From Thalassomonas actiniarum (GTDB lineage: Bacteria > Pseudomonadota > Gammaproteobacteria > Enterobacterales > Alteromonadaceae): a DNA stretch of 64,000 bases. Below the pieces are notes generated by a model. That model was not told the DNA's origin, did not search any database, and saw only the letters and a list, made by a program, of their open reading frames with translations. Made by a program: the position numbers and the translations under genes. The DNA lies in contig NZ_CP059735.1 of assembly GCF_000948975.2 (NCBI RefSeq), positions 372,001 to 436,000 of the forward strand, read 5' to 3'. Shown piece by piece: positions 43,944 through 54,235 of this stretch (the stretch's first letter is position 1; each line of letters begins with the position of its first letter).

Positions 43944-45487
43944 TACAGCAACCCTCTTATACTTGTCTGCAGGGCAGGGATCAGATAAAAACTCATCATA
44001 CCGGCATACATAACCACTATCATGCAGTTTGATAAGGTAAAGATAATGGCTTTACGCCTGTGGCGTTTCGCCAGACCTAAACTTTCCGTGGCGCTGACAA
44101 TACCAAATACCGGGTAACCGGTGGCGTTGCTCAGCTGCCTGGCCGAAGTGACAATAGGCGTCAACTGGCTGAACAGGAAAGAAATGCCAATACCGGAGCC
44201 GAAACCGAGGATCAGGATAGCCGTGATAAAGATCAGGCGTTTAGGGCCGGAAGGTTCAATTGGTACCCGCGGCGGATCGACCACTTTAAATTGAATTTTG
44301 TCTGTGGATTCATCGGCTTCCTGGGCCAGACGGGCGGTCTCGCGGCGGTTGAGCAGGTCTTCGAATTTTTTCTTGGTAATACCATAGTCACGGTCCAGCG
44401 CGATTAATTCCGCTTCGATTTCCGGTATGGTGTGGGCCTTGGCTTCCATTTGTTTCACCCGCTCCTGGAAGTCGTTGACCCGTACCGTCAACGAGGCGAC
44501 GTTATTGGCCAGTTTACTTTCCGCCACTTTTAATTCCTGGTAGAGGGGGCTGTCGGTGAAGGCGGCGTTGCCCTGGCCGTTTTCCCCGCTCATGGCGGAT
44601 TTTTCTTCTTCTTTGAGCCTTTTCAGGTCGGCGACCCGGCGTTTGGCTTCTTTCACATCCGGATGGGCGTCTGTATATCTGAGCATCAAACTGTCCAGCG
44701 ACTGGGTCAGCTGGGCGATACGCTCGTCATATTGCGAGGTCACGACATTGGCAATCGGTTTTTGCCCGGTGAGCTGTTCTTTCGCCGATTGCCATTTGGT
44801 GGTTGCTTCGCGCAGCTGCAGCTCGGCTTCCTGCAGTTTGGACTTATTCAGGTTTAACCGGGTATAGAAGCCGCCGGTATCGCCGGGCAGGCTGCCGGAA
44901 TATCTTTGTTTAAAGTCCGTTAACCGGCCTTCGGCTTCGAGCAGCCTGGCTTCATAATCCTGGATCTGGGTGTCGAGGAATTTTTGCGCCGTGTCGGACT
45001 CGCTGCGCGACTCTCCTAAGGTATTTTCAATAAACACCGTCAGCGCCGCCTGGACCACGTTTTTCGCCATCTGAGGCTCTTCGTGTTCATAGGAGATGCT
45101 GTAAATGTTGTCGCCCCCCACCAGGCGTATGCTGATGGTTTTTTCGAGCTCTTCAATCAGCTTGTTATATTCCTTGGGGGTGGTTGCCTGGACATCGAGA
45201 TCTGTCATCCGGGCAATACGTTCAAGGTTGGGACGGCTGAGCAGGGTTTTTACCATCAGGGTGACCTGCTTGTCGGGATCGGTTTCTACCGTCAGGCCTT
45301 TGAGCAAAGGGCGTAACAAGGACTGGGTATCTGTATGTACCCGGGCAACCGACTCATAGGTATCCGGCAGCTGGGTAATACCTATCCAGCCGAGGGGGCA
45401 AAGTAACCAGGTGGTAATCATGATATAGCGTCGCTTTAACCATATACCCTTGAGTTGTTCAATAATTTGTTCAAAGACTTCTTGCAT
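43943..45487 (-). CDS. Exopolysaccharide chain-length determinant (Wzz-type)
   Basis: A 514-residue inner-membrane protein: N-terminal membrane helix (about 18-37; IMITTWLLCPLGWIGI), a Wzz domain, long coiled-coil stretches in the periplasmic region (about 165-400) and a second helix at about 424-443, with a further hydrophobic end segment. It matches the XrtA-system chain-length family (TIGR03007). Works with the BY-kinase to set polymer length. Ends in a TAATG overlap with the kinase gene. Confidence 0.9.
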   Translation of the reverse strand: MQEVFEQIIEQLKGIWLKRRYIMITTWLLCPLGWIGITQLPDTYESVARVHTDTQSLLRPLLKGLTVETDPDKQVTLMVKTLLSRPNLERIARMTDLDVQATTPKEYNKLIEELEKTISIRLVGGDNIYSISYEHEEPQMAKNVVQAALTVFIENTLGESRSESDTAQKFLDTQIQDYEARLLEAEGRLTDFKQRYSGSLPGDTGGFYTRLNLNKSKLQEAELQLREATTKWQSAKEQLTGQKPIANVVTSQYDERIAQLTQSLDSLMLRYTDAHPDVKEAKRRVADLKRLKEEEKSAMSGENGQGNAAFTDSPLYQELKVAESKLANNVASLTVRVNDFQERVKQMEAKAHTIPEIEAELIALDRDYGITKKKFEDLLNRRETARLAQEADESTDKIQFKVVDPPRVPIEPSGPKRLIFITAILILGFGSGIGISFLFSQLTPIVTSARQLSNATGYPVFGIVSATESLGLAKRHRRKAIIFTLSNCMIVVMYAGMMSFYLIPALQTSIRGLL

Positions 45488-45543
45488 TCCTGACCTCAGT
45501 TGCAGGGAAATAATTCACTAAATGAGCTGATATAATACCGGGT

Positions 45544-46179
45544 TTAAAACCAGGTTTCCGGGATCACTATGATATCTCCGGGTAAGACGTCGACATTGGC
45601 ACTGATTTCACCATTTTTCAGCAGGTCTTCAATCAGGACCTGATATTCCATTTGCCGGCCGTTTTCGATTCTTACCAGGGTGGCGTCATTGCCGTCGGCA
45701 AATTCCGTCAGTCCGCCGACCAGGATCATGACATCGAGCAAGGTCATATTTTGTTTGTAATTTACCGCCTGGGGTTGTGCTGCTTCCCCTATCACCCGGA
45801 TTTGCTCGGTGATCGGGCCGACAAATTCGTTTACCGTGACCGTAACCACAGGATCGCGCAAATACGTGGCCAGGATCTCTTCGATGGAGCGGGCAAGTTC
45901 GGTCGGGGTTTTGCCCGATACCTGGATGTCTTCCACCAAAGAGGTGGTGATCATGCCGTCGGGGCGGACAACAAAAGTCCCTGAGACTTCCGGGTTACGC
46001 CAAACAAAGATATTGAGGACATCGCCGGCACCGATTAGATATTTGTAGGAAGCCACATCACTGGTGGTCGACGGGTGAAGTGTCGCACTGGGCAGTCTCG
46101 GGCTGCTGCAGCTGAAAATGAACTGCGTCAGCAGCAATAACATTAGAACTTTAAGCTTCTCAGAAATATGTAATTCCAT
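45544..46179 (-). CDS. Polysaccharide export (OPX/Wza-like) lipoprotein
   Basis: A 211-residue lipoprotein with a lipobox FIFSC at about residue 24 after a hydrophobic signal. Contains the Poly_export domain (YLIGAGDVLNIFVWRNPEVSG, about 46-67) and an SLBB-like part (RVIGEAAQPQAVNYKQN). OPX proteins form the periplasmic/outer-membrane exit for polysaccharide. Short, as in XrtA-system versions (TIGR03027). AAAGG lies 9 nt before the ATG. First gene of the leftward export operon, divergent from the sugar transferase gene. Confidence 0.9.
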   Translation of the reverse strand: MELHISEKLKVLMLLLLTQFIFSCSSPRLPSATLHPSTTSDVASYKYLIGAGDVLNIFVWRNPEVSGTFVVRPDGMITTSLVEDIQVSGKTPTELARSIEEILATYLRDPVVTVTVNEFVGPITEQIRVIGEAAQPQAVNYKQNMTLLDVMILVGGLTEFADGNDATLVRIENGRQMEYQVLIEDLLKNGEISANVDVLPGDIIVIPETWF

Positions 46180-46539
46180 TGATTATGACCTTTGTTGACA
46201 AGCATTTATTAAATGAGCGCATAAGTAAACAGATTGTATTTTATTTTTGTTTACGATGCACATAATTTAATAAAAGTTAACAAACTCGGCTATAGTGTTT
46301 GAAGTAAAGCTCAGGTCTGGCCTGCGAGGCAGGAATTATGATGTATATTGGCTGACTTATTTCCCGGCTTGTTGTTAATGAACATACCCCTTTGTCGGGC
46401 TTTGGTTAAATAGGGCGGCATTTGTTTAATCTTGTGACAAAAAGTAAGGCTTTTCTTTACATTCATAGATTGATCACTTCTAATATAGTCGTCCTTATTG
46501 TCTTCAAAACTAAATACTTAAAAGGAATATAACTCCCAT
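46180..46539. other. Divergent promoter region of the export operon and the sugar transferase
   Basis: 360 nt of AT-rich DNA with two divergent start regions. Beyond the inverted repeat described separately, TGTGAC at 46433-46438 is followed after 16 nt by CTTTAC, a weak echo of the ECF promoter element. No RpoN -24/-12 pair was found. Confidence 0.4.
46225..46254. promoter_or_regulatory. Candidate operator: GTAAACA-N16-TGTTTAC inverted repeat
   Basis: 7-bp perfect arms (46225-46231, 46248-46254) around an AT-rich 16-nt spacer, about 45 nt before the OPX lipoprotein start codon. Could be a regulator site for the export operon. The binding protein is unknown. Confidence 0.35.
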
Positions 46540-47943
46540 ATGTCAAGCCCCAAGTTCCGTGACCTGTCTGCGGGTAGTAAATCTCTTGTCCTGATCGAAC
46601 TCGGCATCTTTGCCGGGGCCCTGTTGTTTTCGGTTTATTTGAATAGTGTATTTTTGTTTGTTGAACAGCCTGACACCCCGAATAACCTGGTGATAGCCTA
46701 TGCTTTGCTTTTTGCCCTGATCATGCAACTGACCTCGCTGGCACTGGGGTTATATAACTCTAAGTTGCGGGAAAGTATCCGCGGCGTGGTCCGCCGTATC
46801 CTGGTGTGCGTGGCGATAGGTTTTTTTGTTTTTTCTCTGATTAATCCTTTTCTGGGCAGTCATCCGCTGCCGGTGGAACTGCTGGCCCTGTCTTCGTTTT
46901 TGAGTTTGCTGGTCATGGGGATCTTCAGGGCCTTTACCCTTAAGGTCGACTTCTTTGGTTTTAACAAACGTAATATTCTGGTGCTCGGCGCGGGTGAAAG
47001 GGCGTCTATTATCGAGCAGCGCATGCGCCGCGATGTTGACCGCCAGGGCTTTCATGTCCATGCCTTTGTGGTCATGCCGGGGGATCACGAAGCGGGTATC
47101 GTTAAAGAAACCCGCATTGAGCTGGAAGAGTCCCTGGTCAATTACGCCATGGAAAACCAAATCGATGAAATTGTCGTCGCCAGTGACGAACGCCGCAATA
47201 ACCTGCCGGTGGATGAGTTATTTGCCTGTAAAATTCGCGGTATTGAAGTGACCGAGATCCTGGACTTTATTGAACGGGAAACCGGGCAGGTTGCCGTCAA
47301 CCTGATTTACCCGAGCTGGGTGATCTATTCCAACGGTTTTGCTTCCGCCAATTACCTGAGAAATACCCTGGACTGGATTTTTAATGCCTCCATGGCCTTT
47401 ATTATGCTGCTCTTTACTTGGCCGGTAATGCTGATCACCGCCTTGATCATCAAGCTGGATGACGGCTGGAAATCGCCCGTGTTTTATTTCCAGGAAAGGG
47501 TCGGTCTGGACGGCGAACCCTTTAATATCATCAAGTTTCGCAGCATGCGCGTTGACGCCGAGAAAAACGGTGCCCAGTGGGCGTCGAAAAATGATGACAG
47601 AACCACGCGCATCGGTCACTTCCTGCGTAAATACCGGGTGGATGAATTGCCGCAAATTTATAATGTGATGCGCGGTGACATGGGCTTTGTCGGTCCCCGT
47701 CCCGAGCGTCCGGAATTTGTCCAGACCCTGGTCACCAATATTCCTTATTACAACGAGCGCCATAATGTTAAACCCGGTTTGACCGGTTGGGCCCAGTTGA
47801 AATATCCCTATGGCGCCACCGAAACCGATGCCATGGAAAAACTGAAATACGATCTTTACTATATTAAGCATCGCAGCTTTTTGCTGGATATGCTGATCCT
47901 GGTGAGAACGGCGGAAATTGTCTTGTTCGGCAAAGGCCGGTAA
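46540..47943 (+). CDS. Exopolysaccharide initiating sugar transferase (EpsB/WcaJ-type)
   Basis: A 467-residue membrane protein starting the repeating unit by moving a sugar-1-phosphate from a nucleotide sugar onto undecaprenyl phosphate. About four N-terminal membrane helices (1-130) and a CoA-binding-like middle domain (NILVLGAGERASIIEQRM) precede the C-terminal bacterial-transferase domain (about 270-467) with KFRSMRVDAEKNG, FLRKYRVDELPQIYNV and GDMGFVGPRPERPEF. It matches the PEP-CTERM-system family TIGR03013. A strong hairpin follows before the precursor genes. Confidence 0.9.
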   Translation: MSSPKFRDLSAGSKSLVLIELGIFAGALLFSVYLNSVFLFVEQPDTPNNLVIAYALLFALIMQLTSLALGLYNSKLRESIRGVVRRILVCVAIGFFVFSLINPFLGSHPLPVELLALSSFLSLLVMGIFRAFTLKVDFFGFNKRNILVLGAGERASIIEQRMRRDVDRQGFHVHAFVVMPGDHEAGIVKETRIELEESLVNYAMENQIDEIVVASDERRNNLPVDELFACKIRGIEVTEILDFIERETGQVAVNLIYPSWVIYSNGFASANYLRNTLDWIFNASMAFIMLLFTWPVMLITALIIKLDDGWKSPVFYFQERVGLDGEPFNIIKFRSMRVDAEKNGAQWASKNDDRTTRIGHFLRKYRVDELPQIYNVMRGDMGFVGPRPERPEFVQTLVTNIPYYNERHNVKPGLTGWAQLKYPYGATETDAMEKLKYDLYYIKHRSFLLDMLILVRTAEIVLFGKGR

Positions 47944-47969
47944 CTTTCCCGCCGCCATCGAATTAATAG

Positions 47970-48006
47970 AAAAGTCAGGATCTCTTTTATCCTGACTTTT
48001 ACTTTT
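47970..48006 (+). terminator. Strong hairpin between the sugar transferase and manC
   Basis: A perfect 12-bp stem (47970-47981 with 47989-48000) with a 7-nt loop, followed by ACTTTTT. A terminator or attenuator that could make the transferase more abundant than the downstream precursor enzymes, or separate two units. Confidence 0.75.
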
Positions 48007-48037
48007 TATGCAATAATAAAAGGGAGCTTGTAACTAA

Positions 48038-49459
48038 GTGTCTAATTTTTATCCTGTTATTTTGTGCGGGGGCAGTGGCACCCGACTCTGGCCACTTTCA
48101 AGAAAGCAGCATCCTAAACAGTTCATTAAGCTGACCAATGATTTTACTATGGTGCAAAACACCATCAAACGCCTGCCGGAAAATGTCCAGTCGCCTATTT
48201 TTATCTGTAACGAAGAACACAGGTTTATTGTTGCCGAACAGGCCCGGGAAGTCAGTGTCGAGGCGAAAAGCATTTTGCTGGAGCCGGTGGGTCGCAATAC
48301 CGCCCCGGCTATCGCCCTGGCGGCGATCACGGCGTTAAAAGAAAATAAAGACGCCGTTTTACTGGTATTGGCCTCAGATCATAATATCAAAGACGAAGAC
48401 ATGTTTCGTCAGGCGGCGCAAAGCGCTTATGGGCTTGCGATGCAGGATAAGCTGGTGACCTTCGGCATAGTGCCTTCCAATCCCCATACCGGTTATGGCT
48501 ATATCAAAAGAGGCGAAGAACTCGGCCCTAAGGCGAGCCAGTATAAGGTCAGTGAGTTTGTTGAAAAACCGGATGAAGCGACGGCGAAAACCTATGTCGA
48601 TTCGGGGGAGTATTACTGGAACAGCGGCATGTTTGTGTTTAAGGCCAGCAAGTTTCTGTCGGAGTTGAAAACCTTCCGTCCCGATATTTTTGAGGCCTGT
48701 GAACGGGCGATGCAGGATGTTGCCGATGATCTCGATTTTACCCGGGTCAATAAAGCGGCTTTTGAGGCCTGCCCGGACGAGTCCGTCGATTATGCGGTGA
48801 TGGAGCATACCGAACATGCGGTGGTGGTGCCGCTTGATGCCGGCTGGAGTGATGTCGGCTCCTGGTCGGCGTTATGGGAAGAATCCGAGCGTGACGGCAA
48901 TAACAATGCTATCCGCGGCGATGTTCTGACCGAGTCCACCACCAACAGCTATATCCAGGCTTCCGACCGTCTGGTGAGCAGTATCGGGCTGGACAATATC
49001 GTGATTATCGATACCCCGGATGCGCTTTTGGTGGCCAATAAAGATGACGTGCAAAACGTCAAAGGCATAGTGGATAAACTTAAAGGGCTGGATCGCTCCG
49101 AATATATCCATCACCGGGAAGTTTACCGTCCCTGGGGCAAATATGACAGTGTCGATAGCGGCGGCCGTTTCCAGGTGAAACGTATCACGGTAAAACCCGG
49201 GGCCAAGCTGTCGGTGCAGATGCATCATCACAGGGCGGAGCATTGGGTCGTGGTTTCCGGCACCGCCAAGGTCAGAAACGGCGATAAGGAATTTATCCTG
49301 ACGGAAAATGAATCTACCTATATCCCTATCGGTGCGGTACACAGCCTGGAAAATCCGGGTAAGTTGCCGCTGGAGCTGATTGAAGTGCAGTCGGGCTCTT
49401 ATTTGGGAGAAGATGATATTGTCAGGCTTGCCGACAAGTACGGCAGGAGTGAGCAATAA
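48038..49459 (+). CDS. manC: Mannose-1-phosphate guanylyltransferase / mannose-6-phosphate isomerase
   Basis: A 473-residue bifunctional enzyme making GDP-mannose and interconverting fructose-6-P and mannose-6-P. The N-terminal nucleotidyltransferase domain carries [19 protein letters not shown] and [10 protein letters not shown]. The C-terminal cupin domain has [15 protein letters not shown] with metal-binding His residues. Length and two-domain order match AlgA/ManC. The GTG start is preceded by AGGGAG. Its stop overlaps the phosphomannomutase start (TAATG). Confidence 0.93.
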   Translation: MSNFYPVILCGGSGTRLWPLSRKQHPKQFIKLTNDFTMVQNTIKRLPENVQSPIFICNEEHRFIVAEQAREVSVEAKSILLEPVGRNTAPAIALAAITALKENKDAVLLVLASDHNIKDEDMFRQAAQSAYGLAMQDKLVTFGIVPSNPHTGYGYIKRGEELGPKASQYKVSEFVEKPDEATAKTYVDSGEYYWNSGMFVFKASKFLSELKTFRPDIFEACERAMQDVADDLDFTRVNKAAFEACPDESVDYAVMEHTEHAVVVPLDAGWSDVGSWSALWEESERDGNNNAIRGDVLTESTTNSYIQASDRLVSSIGLDNIVIIDTPDALLVANKDDVQNVKGIVDKLKGLDRSEYIHHREVYRPWGKYDSVDSGGRFQVKRITVKPGAKLSVQMHHHRAEHWVVVSGTAKVRNGDKEFILTENESTYIPIGAVHSLENPGKLPLELIEVQSGSYLGEDDIVRLADKYGRSEQ

Positions 49460-50826
49460 TGACCAGCTTAACTTGTTTTAAGGCTTATGATATCCGCGGT
49501 AAGCTCGGCGATGAGCTGAATCCGGATATCGTTTATCGTATCGGCCGGGCTTTTGCCCAGTATTTAAATGCGAAAAAAGTGGTGATCGGCGGTGATATCC
49601 GTTTGTCGACGCCCGAGCTGAAATCAGCGCTGGCGGACGGCATCATGGCGGCGGGTTGTGATGTTATCGATATCGGCTTATGCGGTACCGAAGAAATTTA
49701 TTTTGCCACCAGCCATCTCAATACCGACGGCGGTATCGTGGTCACCGCCAGCCATAATCCCAAAGATTATAACGGCCTCAAGCTGGTGCGGGAAAACAGC
49801 AAACCCATCAGCGGCGATACCGGATTATTCGATATCCGGGCAATTGCCGAGCAAAGCCTGTTTAGCCGGGTGGAGCAGCAGGGCAAGTTAACGCAAGTCT
49901 CTAACCTGGATGATTATGTCGGCCATCTATTAACCTATATTTCACCTGAGAAACTTAAACCGCTTAAACTGGTGGTAAACGCCGGTAACGGCGCCGCCGG
50001 TCATGTGGTGAATGCCCTGGAGCAGGCCTTTCAAGAGCAAAAGCTGCCGGTGGAGTTTATTAAAGTTTTTAACGAACCGGACGGAAACTTTCCCAATGGT
50101 ATTCCCAATCCGCTCTTGCCCGAGAACCGCGGCGTTACCCGCGAGGCGGTGATCAAACATAAAGCGGATATGGGCATCGCCTGGGACGGTGACTTCGACC
50201 GCTGTTTCCTGTTTGATGAGAACGGCGACTTTATCGAAGGTTATTATATTGTCGGCTTGTTGGCGGAAGCCTTTTTACAAAAACACAGCCATGAAAAGAT
50301 CATCCATGATCCCCGCCTGACCTTAAATACCATAGATATTGTTGAAAACAACAAGGGCATTGCCATTCAAAGCAAAACCGGCCATGCCTTTATCAAAGAG
50401 CGCATGCGCCTGGAAAATGCCGTTTATGGCGGTGAAATGAGCGCCCACCATTATTTCAGGGATTTCAATTACTGCGACAGCGGTATGATCCCCTGGTTGC
50501 TGGTGGCTGAGCTGATCAGCCTGACCGGCACTTCCCTGTCGGCCATGGTCAGTGACCGTATCGCCAAGTTCCCGTCTTCCGGGGAAATAAACCGTAAGGT
50601 AGCCGATGCGGATCTGGTACTGGCCAAGGTTGATGCACATTACCGGGACTCTGCCCGTGAGAAGGAAGAAGTGGACGGTTTATCGCTGGCCTTTGACGGC
50701 TGGCGTTTAAATATACGTAAGTCTAATACCGAACCTCTGCTGCGCCTCAATATAGAGTCTGAAGGGGATGTTGATTTGATGGAAAGGAAAACCCGGGAGC
50801 TGATCGCTTTTATTGAAAGCGTTTAG
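49459..50826 (+). CDS. manB: Phosphomannomutase (ManB/CpsG-type)
   Basis: A 455-residue alpha-D-phosphohexomutase. Domain markers: [15 protein letters not shown] near the start, phosphoserine loop [13 protein letters not shown] (Ser near residue 98), the metal loop [14 protein letters not shown] and the C-terminal [14 protein letters not shown]. It converts mannose-6-P to mannose-1-P for the preceding ManC enzyme. Coupled to manC by TAATG, so the two form a GDP-mannose precursor pair. The substrate could also be glucose phosphates (dual-specificity members exist). Confidence 0.92.
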   Translation: MTSLTCFKAYDIRGKLGDELNPDIVYRIGRAFAQYLNAKKVVIGGDIRLSTPELKSALADGIMAAGCDVIDIGLCGTEEIYFATSHLNTDGGIVVTASHNPKDYNGLKLVRENSKPISGDTGLFDIRAIAEQSLFSRVEQQGKLTQVSNLDDYVGHLLTYISPEKLKPLKLVVNAGNGAAGHVVNALEQAFQEQKLPVEFIKVFNEPDGNFPNGIPNPLLPENRGVTREAVIKHKADMGIAWDGDFDRCFLFDENGDFIEGYYIVGLLAEAFLQKHSHEKIIHDPRLTLNTIDIVENNKGIAIQSKTGHAFIKERMRLENAVYGGEMSAHHYFRDFNYCDSGMIPWLLVAELISLTGTSLSAMVSDRIAKFPSSGEINRKVADADLVLAKVDAHYRDSAREKEEVDGLSLAFDGWRLNIRKSNTEPLLRLNIESEGDVDLMERKTRELIAFIESV

Positions 50827-50884
50827 CCTCCGCGGTGGCTGTTGACAGCCGGATGTTTGTTTTAAGGGCAGGATAGTTGAGTTT

Positions 50885-52903
50885 ATGAAACCCGTGCATT
50901 TCACTTTTTTACTGTTATTGGCTTTGGCAGCCACAAGCTTGTCCGGTTGTGGCGGCGATTCCGGCGATGCCGGTACTCCGGCCAGCAATCCCCCTAAAAA
51001 AGAGCAAAACCTGGCGCCGGTGATCTTGGGTGAGCCGTTAACGGTGATCGGCTTTAACGAAGAATACCAGTTTCTGCCCCAGGTCAGCGATGACGGTAAG
51101 AGTAAACTGGTATTTAGTATCGCCAACAAACCCGCCTGGTGTTCGTTTAACGCCGCCAACGGTCGTTTAACCGGCTTACCGTTTTCTACCGAAGCCGGCT
51201 TATATTCTGATATTGTAATTTCTGTTTCCGACGGCATCCATAGCGTTTCATTGCCGGCTTTTTCAATCCGGGTCAGGGAAAGTATGCTGTTGCATCTCTC
51301 CGGGGAGCCGAAAGCCTTTTCCACCCTGGGCAATGAATATCGGTTTAAGCCGGGTATAGCGTTGTCGTCGAATATAGATAAAGCCGCGGTGAGTTACGCT
51401 ATCAGCAACCAACCCGGTTGGATGACCTTTGACAGCATTACGGGGGAGTTAAGCGGTGTGCCGGGCACGGCAGATCTCGGCTGGTATAAAGGCATAGTGA
51501 TCAGCGCCAGCTACCAGGATGTCACCACAGAATTTCCTGCCTTTGATATTGAAGTACGGCCATTGTCTAACTTTGTGATCGGTAAGCAGATGATCGAGCC
51601 AGATTATGCTACATCTGTGCCGGCAAAAGGCGAGAAACGGATTGATGCCACTACAGGAGCTGAGTTGATACGGTTAACGGATGCGGCGGAGCTTAAAAAT
51701 TCCGATGATGCCATGATCGTTTATTCCCGTTATAGCCCGGAGAATATCAAGGGTGATGCCTTGCTGGTGTTTGGCACCGACTCCTACTCAAGTTGGGTGG
51801 TCAATCCCGATAGCGGCGACATTATTGCCGCCCTGGTGGATGATAAAGGCAAGCCTATCGGCGAAAAGCATGAGCTGCGCTGGCACGGCAGTGCAAAGCA
51901 CCCTAACCGGGTTTATTATATTAAAGGCATGCAGTTTTGGATGATAGATGATGTCACCCGCCAGGAGCAAACCCGCAAGCTGATCCGCGATTTTTCCTCT
52001 TTGTTCCCTAATGCGGTAAAAATTTATAATGATGTCGAGGGCGACAGCTCCAATGACAGCGACCACTGGGCCTGGATGGCGGTGCATTATGGCGTTAATT
52101 ACATCGGCCATAAAAGTTTTCTGGTGGACGGCTTTATTCATTATCAGGTGAGTACCGACACGGTACACACCCTGACGCCCGGCGATTTGGCCGGTACTAA
52201 CCTGGCGCTGGAAAGCAAAAGTGCCAGTTTCCGTCACCGCCCCAATATGGTGGAAGTCTCGCCCCTGGGGACCGGCATAGTGATCCATACCGGGCGTATG
52301 TGGGACGATACCGCTTATGGCGGCAGCAAAAAAGATTTTATCGGTACCTGGTTTGACGGGCCGCATTTGTGGCCGCTGGACTTTGATCACAGTAAAAAGG
52401 CGCCGGTTAAAATCTCTGTCACCGAAACCCATTCCGGCTGGTCATTTAATGACAGCGGGCAGGAAGTGTTTGTCAGTCAGAATAACCGTACCGATAAGCT
52501 CGATGCTGTTGTCGTGGACGGAGAAAATTCAGGTTTTGATAACCGGCTTGAAGTTGCCAGCCATAAGGATTTCGGCTGGAATATGGGCTTTCATTACGGC
52601 AAAATGCCGCCGTCTAAACCCGGTTGGTTGTTTATGAGTAGTTACAGCAAACAGTCGGATCTATGGGCCGGTAACCAGCTGATGATGATCCAGTTGGTGC
52701 CTGAATCAGAGCGGCCGGTGATTTGGCGTATCGCCCCTACCTATACGCTCTATAACGGTAATTATCGTGATGAGGTGCCGGCTGCGGTTAATTTTAGCGG
52801 CGACCGGATATATTTCTCTTCAAACTGGGGCGGCATGCTGGATCACCGCGAAGTTTTTCAGATCAAGTTGCCCAGTGACTGGCATAACCGCATTGGTCGA
52901 TAA
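50885..52903 (+). CDS. Lipoprotein with two putative-Ig repeats and a propeller-like domain
   Basis: A 672-residue lipoprotein: signal with lipobox LSGC (Cys near residue 21), two putative-Ig (He_PIG-like) repeats (about 45-135, with KPAWCSFNAANGRLTGLP; about 140-228, with QPGWMTFDSITGELSGVP), and a C-terminal domain of about 444 residues made of repeated short beta elements, probably a beta-propeller. This C-terminal domain is shared with the 836-residue protein encoded at 55331-57841, including KIYNDVEGDSSNDSDHWAWM and HSGW-F-D-G-E-F-SQNNR. No catalytic motif is recognised. A polysaccharide-binding, polymer-modifying or adhesin role is inferred from the setting. Confidence 0.75.
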   Translation: MKPVHFTFLLLLALAATSLSGCGGDSGDAGTPASNPPKKEQNLAPVILGEPLTVIGFNEEYQFLPQVSDDGKSKLVFSIANKPAWCSFNAANGRLTGLPFSTEAGLYSDIVISVSDGIHSVSLPAFSIRVRESMLLHLSGEPKAFSTLGNEYRFKPGIALSSNIDKAAVSYAISNQPGWMTFDSITGELSGVPGTADLGWYKGIVISASYQDVTTEFPAFDIEVRPLSNFVIGKQMIEPDYATSVPAKGEKRIDATTGAELIRLTDAAELKNSDDAMIVYSRYSPENIKGDALLVFGTDSYSSWVVNPDSGDIIAALVDDKGKPIGEKHELRWHGSAKHPNRVYYIKGMQFWMIDDVTRQEQTRKLIRDFSSLFPNAVKIYNDVEGDSSNDSDHWAWMAVHYGVNYIGHKSFLVDGFIHYQVSTDTVHTLTPGDLAGTNLALESKSASFRHRPNMVEVSPLGTGIVIHTGRMWDDTAYGGSKKDFIGTWFDGPHLWPLDFDHSKKAPVKISVTETHSGWSFNDSGQEVFVSQNNRTDKLDAVVVDGENSGFDNRLEVASHKDFGWNMGFHYGKMPPSKPGWLFMSSYSKQSDLWAGNQLMMIQLVPESERPVIWRIAPTYTLYNGNYRDEVPAAVNFSGDRIYFSSNWGGMLDHREVFQIKLPSDWHNRIGR

Positions 52904-53749
52904 TTTTATTCGGCTGAGTTGTCTGGCGTTTATGTCGCGGCGAAAGTTGTGGCTGCATAAACGCTTTGATTTGAGTTTTTAAGTAAAGCCGGAGTGCCGG
53001 ATTCGTTTGCCCCGGTATGGGAGTAGCATACCGGCAGCTTGATTATGGGCAGAAAATAATAGCAATTTTATTAAATATCTAACCATCTTCGGATGGTCTA
53101 AATCTCCAAGTGCTGCGTTGTTTTCAATCACAATAGCTTGTATTGCTCAATCAAACGCCTCGCCTGCATGGATGCAGGTGCTTAGCTTTAGTCTGGAACG
53201 ATAAAGGGGTTTCTTGAAAATTTATCCTCACCGAATTTTGGTCATCTGCTTAATGCAATTGGTATAACTTGTCAGCAGGGTAGTCTGCACCTGGCATTTC
53301 AGCTTATCACTGCTTTGGTCACGTTTTTTATTGTTAAAGCTGTAAACGGCTTTTTATATGAAAATATGATGCCGGAGAATCACGAATAATCCAATTTTTT
53401 AGCTGCTTAGCAATTAACTTTCTTTATAGATTGTTGTTTAGGGCCATTTAAAGCTAAAGTGCTGTCATTATGTTGTTTTGCTTTAATTCCATACGTTTTT
53501 CGCTGGTTTTATGTGCATTTTTGCTTTGTTAAAGCTGGAAATACGATATTGTTAGTATTTTTATTTCTAACTATTTCATGCGCTTAAATAAGGAATGTGC
53601 TTTTTTCTTATTTATTTCACCTGTTGAGGTTATTTGAGTATATAATGCGCACAAATTTAATAGGTTTCTAGAGTGGATAATTTTTGAGTAAGTGAAGGCA
53701 CCTGTTTTTTTACTGTTTAAAATATCTGATACTGCGAATAGGTGGAGTT
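52904..53749. other. Long non-coding interval (846 nt)
   Basis: No gene is seen. It includes hairpins: 53012-53019 with 53027-53034 (8 bp), ACCATC-TTCG-GATGGT near 53080-53097, and CCTGCA-TGGA-TGCAGG near 53163-53178. The middle part (about 53050-53280) resembles a dispersed non-coding element rather than decayed coding sequence. The last 450 nt are very AT-rich and lead into pssD. Confidence 0.4.
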
Positions 53750-54235
53750 TTGAAAAAAAAGTTACTGGTTGTACGTGATGGTGGTGGTTTTGGTTTTGAA
53801 ACAAGTCGATTGTATAGCCAATTGAAATCCGAATTTGATCTCTCTTTTTTGGTTCCCCAAGACAAAAGAATGAATAGGGAAATTTCCGAAGATAATTGGT
53901 TTGAAGTCGAGAAGATCACTTCTATCTATGAAAAAAATAAACTGAAATTGTTTTTTGCCTTTATGAAATCCATGTTTCAAATTGCTTCGTTACAACGTCG
54001 CCATAAATTTGAGACCTTGCTTTGTGTCGGATCTTCTATTGCCGTGCCTATGTTTATTGTCGGTACACTTTTTAGAACCAAGCGGGTATTTATCGAAAGC
54101 CATACCCGGGTTAATGATATCTCTTCTACGACTAAAATTTTATTAAAATTTGGTTTAGCGAATCGTATATATGTTCAATGGCCTGAACTGGCAAATCAGC
54201 ATGAAAAACTATTATATAAAGGGAATTTATTATGA
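53750..54235 (+). CDS. pssD: Alg14-like polysaccharide glycosyltransferase subunit (PssD)
   Basis: A 161-residue membrane-associated protein of the Alg14/PssD family. It begins KKKLLVVRDGGGFGFETSRL (the glycine-rich opening), with SIAVPMFIVGTLFRTKRVFIESHTRV in the middle. Alg14-like proteins anchor the catalytic Alg13-like partner at the membrane to add a sugar in the lipid-linked repeat unit. The TTG start is the only candidate; GGTGGAG lies right before it. Its stop overlaps the pssE start (ATGA). Markedly AT-richer than the flanking EPS genes. Confidence 0.8.
   Translation: MKKKLLVVRDGGGFGFETSRLYSQLKSEFDLSFLVPQDKRMNREISEDNWFEVEKITSIYEKNKLKLFFAFMKSMFQIASLQRRHKFETLLCVGSSIAVPMFIVGTLFRTKRVFIESHTRVNDISSTTKILLKFGLANRIYVQWPELANQHEKLLYKGNLL

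Noticed and set aside
46180-46539. Sigma-54 (-24/-12) promoter expected from PrsR
   Set aside because: I tested each GG for GC 10 nt later on both strands; the only hits (minus strand near 46319 and 46350) lack the TGGCAC/TTGCA context.
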